DNA of 64,000 nt from Bacteroidota bacterium (GTDB lineage: Bacteria > Bacteroidota > Bacteroidia > Cytophagales > Cyclobacteriaceae): contig JAEZGH010000140.1 of assembly GCA_023417065.1 (NCBI GenBank), positions 40,912 through 104,911 of the forward strand, written 5' to 3'. The notes beneath the pieces are model-generated. The model did not search any database. It saw only the letters and a list, made by a program, of their open reading frames with translations, and was not told where the DNA came from. Below are positions 1 through 7,777 of the stretch, one piece after another (position 1 is the first letter of the stretch; the number at the start of each line of letters is the position of its first letter). The translations under genes were made by a program, and so were the position numbers.

Positions 1-387
1 TTCCCTGGCCAGATCCAATTGTAACCTGTAATACTTTTCTTCAGCTGCAGTTTGATCGTCGAAACCTATTTCACCAACACCAACTACGCCTTCTTTATAA
101 ATGAAAAGTGGCAGAATCTCCATCACCTGTTCGGCGAGGGCCTCGTTGTTAGCCTCGCGTGAATTGAGGCCGATGGTACAATAGTGTTTTATTCCGAATT
201 GGGATGACCGGAAGCGTTCCCATCCGATGAGGCTGCTGTAATAGTCCCGGAAAGAAGCCAATCCCGTGCGCGGCTGACCGAGCCAGAAAGCCGGTTCTAT
301 CAGCGCGACGATTCCTGCGTCGGCCATAGCCTGATAGTCGTCGGTGGTACGCGACGTCATGTGTACGTGGGGATCGAAGAATTCCAT
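1..387 (-). CDS. eboB: TatD-family metal-dependent hydrolase EboB, 3' part cut by the window edge
   Basis: The reading frame is open to the window edge, so about 129 N-terminal residues are visible. It begins MEFFDPHVHM, with the HxH metal-binding signature of the TatD/amidohydrolase fold, continues with SRTTDDYQAMADAGIVALIE, and has a GVGEIGFDD segment, the usual acidic metal-ligand region. The gene follows eboA on the same strand. That order is the hallmark of the ebo cluster, in which EboB is the TatD-like member; the cluster is linked in cyanobacteria and other bacteria to moving a biosynthetic precursor to the periplasm. An in-frame ATG at 468 is an alternative start that would add 27 residues. 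The substrate is unknown. Family is clear; the ebo assignment rests on the neighbour. Confidence 0.8.
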   Translation of the reverse strand, partial: MEFFDPHVHMTSRTTDDYQAMADAGIVALIEPAFWLGQPRTGLASFRDYYSSLIGWERFRSSQFGIKHYCTIGLNSREANNEALAEQVMEILPLFIYKEGVVGVGEIGFDDQTAAEEKYYRLQLDLARE

Positions 388-516
388 CCCCTTGATGGCT
401 TCAAAATAGGCAGACAGCGGAACCCCAGGTTCGACGTCTTTTTCACTCAGATTCTGACTACAGCACATATACAGTTGATTTTTCGGCTGAACGCCGGTCA
501 AAGATACTTTTTTTAC

Positions 517-1419
517 CTACACGCGAACAGATTCAGCATCACGGGCCAGTATCTCCCAAGTCACGCCCTCTTCGAGAATTTGGCCAAGGTGAGGGACGCT
601 TTCAATCAGCGATTTAGCTGGCGCATAATCCGTTGCTGCACAAAGGAGTGCCGCTGCTTTCTGCTCGCGGGTATTCACCGAAGTTGCGAGACGTTTTACA
701 TCGTCAAAGATCGCATCCCCAATAAACTTTTCAACACAAATCCAGACAAGAGGATTCACCTCGCGGCGCGCCGCCCATCGTTCATGGGCAAAATCCGAAA
801 TTGACTGCGCAAGTTGAGAGTTGGCCCGCTCACGAAATCCGATAATCCGTAGCAAGGGCTTCTCAGTAAAAATCGCCTTCAGCACAAGTTGATTCCAGGC
901 GGGTACATCCAATTGTTCAGAAGGATAAGGATTATCGCACATTATTGCTTCGAGCACCTGTCCAATGTTACTTCGGATGCCCTCGGCGCAACGGGCACGC
1001 CACTGGTCCGGGTATGCCAACAGGGGAAGTGCGCCGTACAATGCAATCAATTCATTCATTTCTGCAGTAAGAAAGAGGTTCTCGATCGTGCGCACATAAT
1101 TTTCCCGGGGCTCCGGTGGAAGGCACATGAGGAGGTACGTTCGCGCGATGCGGTCAATGCTCCAGTTTTCAACGGACATCCCCTTTCGAACAAGCTTCAC
1201 TTTGGCGGATAGCTCCGGAGCAAGGTTAACCTGACCTTTGCCAGTCTTTCGGGGCATCAAAACAAACGCAGCGCCGAAGTCTGAACGCGGAGGTTGACGG
1301 AGTTTCTCAACTTCGGCACTCAGCCAATCCCAGGCTGGCTGCGCGAGTGTGTCGCGGAGTATGGACTGGAAAATGAGTTTTGCTTCTTCAGTAGGGTAAC
1401 TAAACATGAGATCCTTCAA
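517..1419 (-). CDS. eboA: EboA domain protein
   Basis: This 300-residue soluble protein has no signal peptide or membrane span and is largely alpha-helical. I recognise it as EboA from the central ISDFAHERWAARREVNPLVW motif, which is the conserved core of that family, and from its position just upstream of an EboB-like TatD hydrolase. EboA has no established enzymatic activity; the ebo genes as a set are implicated in precursor export for secondary metabolites such as scytonemin, and their role in Bacteroidota is unknown. Its TAG stop is in frame with the following eboB frame, with about 130 nt between the genes (or 48 nt if eboB starts at 468). The rest of the cluster (UbiA-like EboC, dehydroquinate-synthase-like EboD, EboE, EboF) would lie beyond the left edge. 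Confidence 0.8.
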   Translation of the reverse strand: MKDLMFSYPTEEAKLIFQSILRDTLAQPAWDWLSAEVEKLRQPPRSDFGAAFVLMPRKTGKGQVNLAPELSAKVKLVRKGMSVENWSIDRIARTYLLMCLPPEPRENYVRTIENLFLTAEMNELIALYGALPLLAYPDQWRARCAEGIRSNIGQVLEAIMCDNPYPSEQLDVPAWNQLVLKAIFTEKPLLRIIGFRERANSQLAQSISDFAHERWAARREVNPLVWICVEKFIGDAIFDDVKRLATSVNTREQKAAALLCAATDYAPAKSLIESVPHLGQILEEGVTWEILARDAESVRV

Positions 1420-1487
1420 AGAGGCGCAAGATTACACAAAATCCGACGACTTAAAAGTGTTAGTATGTGGGTGGCAAAACGAGTATA

Positions 1488-2324
1488 TCAGGGGAGCGCC
1501 AGCGACCACAGCAGCGCGTTTGTGCCGTCCAGGACGTCTTCTGCGACATGTTCCTGGAAGAACGGTACAAATCCCCGGTGTGCCTGTGTGCCCATCGCGA
1601 TGAGGTCGGCACCTATTTCTTCAGTAAAGTGGATTATCCCTCTTGCGGTAGTCTGATCGTTATAGACGTTCGTGGTGAAATTTTCGAATGAATATTTTTC
1701 AATGAAAGCATCCATTGCTTTACGGATGTTCTGATCGCTATGAAAATCACTGGGTTTGTTCACGAAAAGGATATGCAATTTCGCGCCGAACAAACGCTGC
1801 AGGAAACGCACTTCGTGAACAACGGCTTCGCGCTCATTCATAAGCATCGTTGGGAACACAATGTTCTTAATGGAATAAAAGTCAACAAACTTCTTGATGG
1901 TGAGTACCGGCACTGATGCTGTTCGCACTATTTTTCGGGTATGCGTTCCGAGTACCGATTCGATCCAGCTATCCAGCGGATGAGTTCCCATTACAATAAG
2001 ATCCATCTGGAGTTCTTCACTGACTTCGCGAATTGTTGAGTCTACCGGACCGGTTTCATTGAGAAGGTGGATATTGTTTCCAGAGATACCAAAATCCTTT
2101 TCAAGGGATTCTAACTTATGCTGGGCGTCTTCGGCAAGATCCTGAATGAGTTCCTGGTCAAATCCATACTCCGGAGCTCCCATTCCAGGCTCATAAAGTA
2201 CAGGGAGCTCTGTTACTCTCAACACATAAACTTCAGCACGAGTGCGTTCAGCAAGTTGAACTGCAAACCGGAATGCTTCTTTCGAGGAAGATGAAAAGTC
2301 ACAGGGTACAAGTATCTTTTTCAT
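1488..2324 (-). CDS. Universal stress protein, two tandem Usp domains
   Basis: A 278-residue protein with two UspA folds in tandem. The first begins MKKILVPCDFSSSSKEAFRF, contains DLIVMGTHPLDSW and ends in ASVPVLTIKK; the second contains ADLIAMGTQAHRG. The GxH-type nucleotide-binding loop (G-x2-G-x9-GS/T) is only partly kept, so ATP binding cannot be assumed. Tandem Usp proteins are typical of Bacteroidota and are usually induced in oxygen-limited or stationary cells. The gene is divergent from the TerB-like gene at 2573 and shares a 248-bp promoter region holding an FNR-like box, which fits Crp/FNR-type control. The start is well supported because the Usp fold begins at once. Confidence 0.9.
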   Translation of the reverse strand: MKKILVPCDFSSSSKEAFRFAVQLAERTRAEVYVLRVTELPVLYEPGMGAPEYGFDQELIQDLAEDAQHKLESLEKDFGISGNNIHLLNETGPVDSTIREVSEELQMDLIVMGTHPLDSWIESVLGTHTRKIVRTASVPVLTIKKFVDFYSIKNIVFPTMLMNEREAVVHEVRFLQRLFGAKLHILFVNKPSDFHSDQNIRKAMDAFIEKYSFENFTTNVYNDQTTARGIIHFTEEIGADLIAMGTQAHRGFVPFFQEHVAEDVLDGTNALLWSLALP

Positions 2325-2486
2325 AACGGCTGGATTTAGTGTGATTTTCCTTAGAAAATTTAAGGTAAAATATTCAGTTATGCTAATGATTCGTCCATGA
2401 TTTCGGAGTAACCGGGTCGCGAAAGCGATCGGTAATAGAGCTTTGCGAGCGAAACATCAGTATAACATTCTTTCCGGAAATTTTAG

Positions 2487-2500
2487 CTGATATTAATCAA
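2487..2500. promoter_or_regulatory. FNR-like box between usp and the TerB-like gene
   Basis: The sequence CTGATATTAATCAA matches the FNR-family consensus TTGAT-N4-ATCAA at nine of ten defined positions. It lies in the divergent intergenic region, 162 bp from the usp start and 72 bp from the start at 2573. The match is seen in the sequence; binding by a Crp/FNR-type regulator, perhaps one of the two REC-Crp proteins in this window, is inference. Confidence 0.4.
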
Positions 2501-2546
2501 CCCTTAAGTACGACCCTTCTCATGGGTACGTATGAGTGGTACAAAT

Positions 2547-2568
2547 ACATTTGGTTATAACCAAATGT
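2547..2568. promoter_or_regulatory. Perfect 22-bp palindrome with TTGGT-TATA-ACCAA core
   Basis: The two 11-bp arms (ACATTTGGTTA and its exact complement) abut without a spacer, and the palindrome ends 4 nt before the ATG at 2573. Its core TTGGTTATAACCAA has the TTG-N8-CAA geometry of Crp/FNR operators. A related site lies at 6369-6382, at nearly the same distance from another start codon. It may be a regulator site, or act as an RNA hairpin over the start codon. Confidence 0.5.
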
Positions 2569-2572
2569 AAAA

Positions 2573-3007
2573 ATGATGATGGTCAACTATCTGAAAATGT
2601 ACGAAGAACTCGGATACTTGTTCTACGCATTGGCATCTGCGAAGAAACAATTCAGAAAAAGAGAATTTGAGATTCTGAAGGAGCACATCCAAAAGGAATG
2701 GATTCCCTTTGAAGACTCCACAGATGAATTCGGGACAGATGCAGCGAATTATATCTACTTCACTTATGACAGTCTTGTTGAACAGGATTTCCCTGTCCTC
2801 GAAGCATTTAACTCATTCAAAACGTATTTTCTCGATCACAGCAAAGCGTTTGATGAGGTGGTCAGGAAGAAAATCCGGAAAACGGCTGAACATATGGCGA
2901 TGATCGCAGGCAGCGATAAGACAGGGACTTTCCTGATACAAGAGCTGAGAAAATTGCTGAACAAAAAATCAACCTTACACACCGAACATGAACTCTGCCA
3001 CTATTGA
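2573..3007 (+). CDS. TerB-like helical stress protein
   Basis: A 144-residue soluble, all-helical protein. The N-terminal pattern YLFYALASAKKQFRKREFEI and the STDEFGTDAANYIYF segment resemble a group of TerB-fold proteins common in Bacteroidota, but the acidic metal-binding DG-x-E residues of canonical TerB are not kept (KKQFRKRE replaces them). Three consecutive ATG codons (2573, 2576, 2579) make the exact start uncertain. The 3' end overlaps the next gene by 20 bp, so the two are surely co-transcribed and probably translationally coupled. A perfect palindrome directly precedes the start. The function is unknown; the surroundings (Usp, FNR-like box, REC-Crp regulator) suggest a stress or low-oxygen role. 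Confidence 0.55.
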   Translation: MMMVNYLKMYEELGYLFYALASAKKQFRKREFEILKEHIQKEWIPFEDSTDEFGTDAANYIYFTYDSLVEQDFPVLEAFNSFKTYFLDHSKAFDEVVRKKIRKTAEHMAMIAGSDKTGTFLIQELRKLLNKKSTLHTEHELCHY

Positions 3008-3344
3008 AACATTGCTCAGGGAGTGTAGCTACCCCTGTATATCGATCATCCTTCCGGCGAATGCAACGGATGAATTGCCCCGGTATATACATGATGCCGA
3101 AATGATGATGCGCAAAGTCGGCGTACCCGAAGGGACTATTGAATCCATCAGGGAAAATGCCTGGCGCGCAGGCCGGACTTACGAGATGAGCGGAGATCCA
3201 GGTCTGGGGGTCTTTGTTTCAACTAACGTCGCCACCGCTGTTTCATTTCCTTTTCCGGTAAACAAAAGGATGTCTATCGACATGACTTTTGATACAGAGC
3301 ATCTGATCCACCTGGAGGAGCTCACAGCCTTTGCGGAAGCCTGA
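2988..3344 (+). CDS. Short baeRF-like protein (N-terminal domain only)
   Basis: This 118-residue protein resembles the N-terminal domain of the bacterial archaeo-eukaryotic release factor (baeRF) families: CISIILPANATDE near the start, a helical region, then DPGLGVFVSTNVATAVSFPF followed by a strand leading to HLIHLEE, where full-length relatives have a PLL-type linker into the second domain. Full baeRF proteins are usually about 350-400 residues; here a TGA follows the first domain, and the convergent regulator gene ends only 17 bp downstream, so no remnant of the rest is left. It overlaps the preceding gene by 20 bp. Whether a lone N-terminal domain works on ribosomes is unknown. The homology is by eye and moderate. 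Confidence 0.5.
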   Translation: MNSATIETLLRECSYPCISIILPANATDELPRYIHDAEMMMRKVGVPEGTIESIRENAWRAGRTYEMSGDPGLGVFVSTNVATAVSFPFPVNKRMSIDMTFDTEHLIHLEELTAFAEA

Positions 3345-3360
3345 CGGAGTAAACAATCTT

Positions 3361-4419
3361 TCATCGCGCCACCTTTTCAAGGCGCGACCGATCGATGATC
3401 CTGATTCCGTCCGCGCTGATTTCAACAAGCCCTTCGTCGCGAAAATCAGCCAGTGTACGGTTCAATGATTCCGTCGCTGTGCCGATGATTCCTGAGATGT
3501 CCTTGCGACTAATATTTATAAGGGCCTTCCTTGCGGGCAAGCTGTAGTGGTCCGCCATTTTGAGAAGCGCACCCGCCACCCTCTGACGAACCGACTGATA
3601 CGCCAGATTCAGGAGCCGATTCTCGGTTTCCATCAAATTGTTGGACAGTAACTTTATGAATTTGCGGGCGATCTCGCGACTTGAATAAATCAATGAGATG
3701 AAGTCTTCTCTTGAAATCAACGCCACGTCGGTATTGTGGAGAGCAATAGCGCTTTCGTTATAAAGCGTGTCTTCCAACAGTGGAGCATACCCGATGAAGT
3801 CACCGTTCGTGTAAATCCCCGTGACGAGCTCTTTCCCATCGGGATTCAGCTTAAAGGTCTTCACCTCACCACTGACGATAAAGAACAGTTCATAGGCTGT
3901 CTCACCTTCCATAAATAAGAAATCACGCTTGTGGTATTTTCTGAGCGGACGGTTTTCCGAAAGGCGGTTAAACTCCTTCATCTCACGGGCGCGATTGAAG
4001 AAATCATTCACATCGCTGAGATTGTTGGCGAACGTTGTCTTCAGCAGCGCGTTCTTCTTCAGGCGAACTTCAACCACTTTAAGCAATTCGTGTCCGTCAA
4101 ACGGCTTGGTCATGTAATCGTCGGCACCGAGGTTCATGCCGTGTCTGATATCCTGGCGGTCCGTTTTTGCAGTCAGGAACACGAAAGGAATACATGCAGT
4201 TTCGGGATCTTTATGCAGAATATGAAATACCGTGTATCCATCCAGCCCCGGCATCATAATATCACAAAGGATCAGATCGGGTCGCGATTGATGCGCGAGC
4301 TGTACGCCAGCCTTTCCGTCGTTGGCGACTAATATCTCATAATTCGCCAGCTTCAATATCCCCGTAATGTTCTCGGCCATTTCGAGGTTGTCTTCTATCA
4401 GCAGAATAGTTTCAGGCAT
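3361..4419 (-). CDS. Response regulator: REC receiver fused to Crp-type DNA-binding module
   Basis: I place the start at the ATG at 4419, giving 352 residues beginning MPETILLIEDNLEMAENI; the longer frame upstream adds only unrelated residues. Residues 1-120 are a complete receiver (acidic pair ED, phospho-acceptor in LILCDIMMPGLDG, T in FLTAK, K in MTKPF). About 150-260 is a cyclic-nucleotide-binding beta-roll (LFMEGETAYELFFIVSGEVK), and about 275-350 is a Crp winged helix with recognition helix TATESLNRTL, keeping the Glu and Arg used for base contacts. The start codon overlaps the end of the kinase gene by 8 bp, so this is a cognate pair. Targets may be the TTG-N8-CAA sites at 2551 and 6369 (inference). 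A close paralogue lies at 39307. Confidence 0.9.
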   Translation of the reverse strand: MPETILLIEDNLEMAENITGILKLANYEILVANDGKAGVQLAHQSRPDLILCDIMMPGLDGYTVFHILHKDPETACIPFVFLTAKTDRQDIRHGMNLGADDYMTKPFDGHELLKVVEVRLKKNALLKTTFANNLSDVNDFFNRAREMKEFNRLSENRPLRKYHKRDFLFMEGETAYELFFIVSGEVKTFKLNPDGKELVTGIYTNGDFIGYAPLLEDTLYNESAIALHNTDVALISREDFISLIYSSREIARKFIKLLSNNLMETENRLLNLAYQSVRQRVAGALLKMADHYSLPARKALINISRKDISGIIGTATESLNRTLADFRDEGLVEISADGIRIIDRSRLEKVAR

Positions 4420-6361
4420 AATGTATAGCGTTGGATGATGAGTTAACGGGAACGGCAAGTGGAACATCAACAATAAAGGAACTCCCCACATTTATGGCAC
4501 TGGTGAACGAAATCCGGCCTTTCAAGAGTCGCGTATACTTTCGCACCAGGTTGAGACCAAGTCCTGTACCTTGTATGTTGACGGCATTCTGTGCCCGGAA
4601 GAAACGTTTGAATACATGCTTCTGCTCTTTTTCGGGAATTCCCATGCCATGGTCAATAACCTCAAAGTGAAGAACATCATCCCTGACCTGGCACTGCAGT
4701 TCGATCAAACCATCAGCGTGTGAATATTTAATCGCATTAGACACCAGGTTACTCAGTATATTCCCGAGAATGTTGCGGTCCAGCACGACGATGTCGTCGC
4801 CTGCGTATTCCATCCGAATTTGCTGATCCTTGTTCTTCAGGACTTCCATTTCACCGACGAGTTCTTCGAGGAAGTCACGTAACGAAAACTGAGAGTACAC
4901 AACTTTTATCTTTCCCTCTTCGAGTTTTCCCAACGACAGAAAATCATCCAGTAACTCGGTCAGGTTGTTTACAGATCTTTTGATCCTGTTAAGGTGCGTC
5001 GACCGATGTACCTCCAGGTCAACGCCTTTATAATTCTCAAGGAGAAATACAGATGACAGAATGGTGCTCAGTGGAGTGCGGAACTCATGTGAAACGCTGG
5101 TCACAAATCGCGATTTCAGCACATTGAGCTGCCGCTCTTTGTCCAGTGACCGCAAAAGATCTTCCTCCGATTTCTTCTGACGTGTTATATTTCGAACCAC
5201 AATCAGAATTTCGGCGATATAACTGTCGAACGAAGAAAACTGAGTCGCAATAACCTCGTAGAAATTTGCTCCAACAGACACTTCAAACTGGACCTCACGC
5301 CCCTCAAAGGCGAGGCGCAGCTTGGCTTCTGATGATTTGGCCAGGATTGCCGGTAACTGGTGTGCCGAGGACTCAGGCGTGTGCAACCGCGTATTCAATC
5401 CCAGACGGGCTAATTCTTTGCCTTCGACAAACAGGTAGCGGAGGTCGCGATCCAGTACACCTATAAAACCCTCCGGAAAATTCTTAGCGACGGCCTTATA
5501 CAAGAGCTGTGATTTTTTCAGACGCTGCTCGATAAGTTTTCTTTCTTCAATTTCCCGCATCAGGTTCTGGTTCGTCATCACAAGTTCTGAGGTGCGAAAC
5601 TTAACCTGATCCTCAAGGCGCGAATTATATCGCTCCAGCTCCTCGTACTGCGCAGCTATTTTAGCTTCCTGCTCTTTTCTCTTCGTGATATCAGTGACAA
5701 ATGCGATGACAAACAATTCACCGTTGTCATAGTAACTGCTCAGGCTTACTTCTACGGGAACCTCTCTCCCATCACGGGTCAGTGCAAAGACGTTACGACC
5801 GCAATCGATGCGCTTGTTTCCAGGATCGCGCGCATAGCCCTCGCGCTTTTCATCATGACGTTGTCTGAAACGCTCAGGGATCAACTCTTCCACCTGCATA
5901 TGGCACAGCTCAGCAGGAGCATATCCAAATATTCTCTCAGCCCCTGGATTCACAAGGATGATCTTCCCGCTTTTGTCAACCATGAGAATCGCCTCTGAAA
6001 CATTCTCGAAAAGTGCCTTTAGTTGCTTTTTGTACTTCTGCTCACGTTGATGCAAACGCCGGAATCTGGCAGTAAAGACAACTCCCGACCAGATTGTCAT
6101 AATTGAAAACACCCGGTTGATCAGCATGCCATCGGAATGCTCTGAACCAAAGATGTAGCCCACCGTCATCGCGACTGAACAGATCACGCCAATGGCAAAA
6201 AGATATTTGTAATGCCGAAGCAACCACAATCCATAAAATCCTAGCAGGACGTAGTAAACAGAGCCGGGAATCAGATTTGAATAAATCTGGGCCACGCATA
6301 TCCCTGTCATAAGAAATGCGCCAATTACGAATAATATGATTGCCCGGCGGTCAGGATGCAT
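4412..6361 (-). CDS. Membrane PAS-PAS sensor histidine kinase
   Basis: A 649-residue hybrid-free histidine kinase. Residues 1-100 hold four predicted membrane spans with very short loops, so sensing is probably in the membrane or cytoplasm. A PAS domain follows (about 110-230, with IFGYAPAELCHM and a PAC-like end DITKRKEQEAK), then a coiled coil (230-285) and a second, more divergent PAS (285-400). The HisKA domain carries the phospho-accepting His425 in SVSHEFRTPLS, and the ATPase domain has the N box (NAIKYS), G1 (DHGMGIP) and G2 (GTGLGL). It is translationally coupled to the REC-Crp regulator. A TTG-N8-CAA palindrome lies 7 bp before the ATG, suggesting autoregulation. Confidence 0.93.
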   Translation of the reverse strand: MHPDRRAIILFVIGAFLMTGICVAQIYSNLIPGSVYYVLLGFYGLWLLRHYKYLFAIGVICSVAMTVGYIFGSEHSDGMLINRVFSIMTIWSGVVFTARFRRLHQREQKYKKQLKALFENVSEAILMVDKSGKIILVNPGAERIFGYAPAELCHMQVEELIPERFRQRHDEKREGYARDPGNKRIDCGRNVFALTRDGREVPVEVSLSSYYDNGELFVIAFVTDITKRKEQEAKIAAQYEELERYNSRLEDQVKFRTSELVMTNQNLMREIEERKLIEQRLKKSQLLYKAVAKNFPEGFIGVLDRDLRYLFVEGKELARLGLNTRLHTPESSAHQLPAILAKSSEAKLRLAFEGREVQFEVSVGANFYEVIATQFSSFDSYIAEILIVVRNITRQKKSEEDLLRSLDKERQLNVLKSRFVTSVSHEFRTPLSTILSSVFLLENYKGVDLEVHRSTHLNRIKRSVNNLTELLDDFLSLGKLEEGKIKVVYSQFSLRDFLEELVGEMEVLKNKDQQIRMEYAGDDIVVLDRNILGNILSNLVSNAIKYSHADGLIELQCQVRDDVLHFEVIDHGMGIPEKEQKHVFKRFFRAQNAVNIQGTGLGLNLVRKYTRLLKGRISFTSAINVGSSFIVDVPLAVPVNSSSNAIHYA

Positions 6362-6368
6362 GTGCTAA

Positions 6369-6382
6369 TTGCTTATAGGCAA
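6369..6382. promoter_or_regulatory. TTG-N8-CAA site directly upstream of the kinase operon
   Basis: Read on the kinase strand this is TTGCCTATAAGCAA, which agrees with the palindrome core at 2551-2564 (TTGGTTATAACCAA) at 11 of 14 positions. It ends 7 nt before the kinase ATG; the other site ends 8 nt before its ATG. The geometry is that of Crp/FNR-type operators, so the REC-Crp protein encoded by this operon is the obvious candidate binder (inference). Confidence 0.4.
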
Positions 6383-6568
6383 TGTAGATCTCCAGAAGGG
6401 GGCGTATCATGACTGTTGTCAACGGATCAGTGGATATTGATCATCGATGGCGCATAGTGCACAGAGGAGCAATCGATTCCAGACCAGAAATTGCTATGAA
6501 CGCGTTTTATGACTATCGTCATAGTTATGAGAAAGATTCGGCGTTAAATTATTTCCACGAAATCAAAC

Positions 6569-7777
6569 ATGGTAGGATTACCGGCATCCGAAAAACGAGT
6601 CAGCAAACCAGTTCGAAAGATGGACGGGGCTGGCTATTACCTGCGAAACAACGTCAGATTAATCCACGGTGGCACCGATTACTTCAACCTGCTGGAACGG
6701 CTGATAGACGAAGCTACGTCCAGTATCTACCTGCAGACTTACATCTTCGAGGCTGATCCCACGGGTAGAAGGGTTGCCAGGGCGTTACTAAGGGCGGCGG
6801 AACGAAACGTTAAAGTAGCAATCCTTACCGACGGGTACGCTTCCCAACACCTGCCCTTCTGGCTGATTGAATCCTTTCGCGCAGCCGGAATCCAGTTCGA
6901 CTGGTTTCACCCTTTGTGGAAGGGGCGGAATTTTTACTTCGGAAGACGCCTCCACCACAAAGTAGTGGTTGTTGACTCGGTAAAGGCTCTTGTCGGTGGT
7001 TTGAATATAAGCGACCGGTACAACGACACTGATAAGCGCCCGGCATGGCTTGATTGGGCAATTTATGTCAAAGGCGACGTAGCTATGGCCGTAGAGCGAG
7101 TATGTCAGCATCGAAGCAATATTTCGCTTCAGGACAACAAGCATGTCTCCAGCGAATATGTCGTGTTAGACGATCCTGTCACGGAAACCTGCGAAGTTCG
7201 GGTGCGCCTCAACGATTGGGTGAACCGAAAGATGCAGGTTACGAACAGCTACCTCGAGATGTTCCGCAGGGCGAAGTCGCACATCATTCTGGCTTCACCT
7301 TACTTTATGCCGGGTCACAAAGTTCGGAAGATGATGGCTGATGCCGTAAAGCGCGGTGTTCGCGTAACGGTAATTCTGGGAAGCAAATCTGATGTGGCCA
7401 TAGCGCGTTTTGCAGAGGAGTATCTCTACCCCTGGCTATTGCGCAATAACATTGAAATATACGAGTACCAGAAAAATGTTCTACACGGAAAGCTGGCCAC
7501 CTACGATGGCGTTTGGGTCACCAACGGGTCATACAACTTAAACAACATCAGCGCTTATGCGAGTGTGGAACTGAACCTTGATGTCTACAACCGCAGCTTT
7601 GCGTGCGAGGTTGAACGAAGCCTGCGACAAACGATGGCAGAGGAATGTGAACGCGTTACTATGGACCATTTTCGAAAACGCGACAATCTGTTTCGCAGGT
7701 TTCTTCAGCGGTCTGCGTATGACATTATCCGAATCGTGCTCTTCCTGTTTACTTTTTATTTTCGTCAGCGCGACTAA
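6569..7777 (+). CDS. Phospholipase D-family cardiolipin synthase-like protein
   Basis: A 402-residue protein with two HKD motifs of the phospholipase D superfamily: HHKVVVVDSVKALVGGLNIS near residue 130 and HGKLATYDGVWVTNGSYNLN near residue 310. Two such motifs form one active site. Bacterial proteins of this size act as cardiolipin or other phosphatidyl synthases, or as phosphodiesterases on phospholipids. Unlike typical ClsA it has no clear N-terminal membrane spans; the C-terminus (IIRIVLFLFTFYF) could attach to the membrane. A later in-frame ATG at 6620 (MDGAGYYLRNN) is an alternative start. The gene overlaps the convergent DUF457 gene by 29 bp. The substrate is not determinable. Confidence 0.85.
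   Translation: MVGLPASEKRVSKPVRKMDGAGYYLRNNVRLIHGGTDYFNLLERLIDEATSSIYLQTYIFEADPTGRRVARALLRAAERNVKVAILTDGYASQHLPFWLIESFRAAGIQFDWFHPLWKGRNFYFGRRLHHKVVVVDSVKALVGGLNISDRYNDTDKRPAWLDWAIYVKGDVAMAVERVCQHRSNISLQDNKHVSSEYVVLDDPVTETCEVRVRLNDWVNRKMQVTNSYLEMFRRAKSHIILASPYFMPGHKVRKMMADAVKRGVRVTVILGSKSDVAIARFAEEYLYPWLLRNNIEIYEYQKNVLHGKLATYDGVWVTNGSYNLNNISAYASVELNLDVYNRSFACEVERSLRQTMAEECERVTMDHFRKRDNLFRRFLQRSAYDIIRIVLFLFTFYFRQRD

Noticed and set aside
3364..3387. TCGCGCC/GGCGCGA hairpin at the end of the REC-Crp gene as a terminator
   Set aside because: It lies inside the coding sequence of the regulator's last residues and no T-tract follows on either strand.
4419..4491. Upstream extension of the first REC-Crp protein
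   Set aside because: The receiver fold begins at MPETILLIEDN; the extra 24 residues lie inside the kinase gene and have no counterpart in the paralogue.
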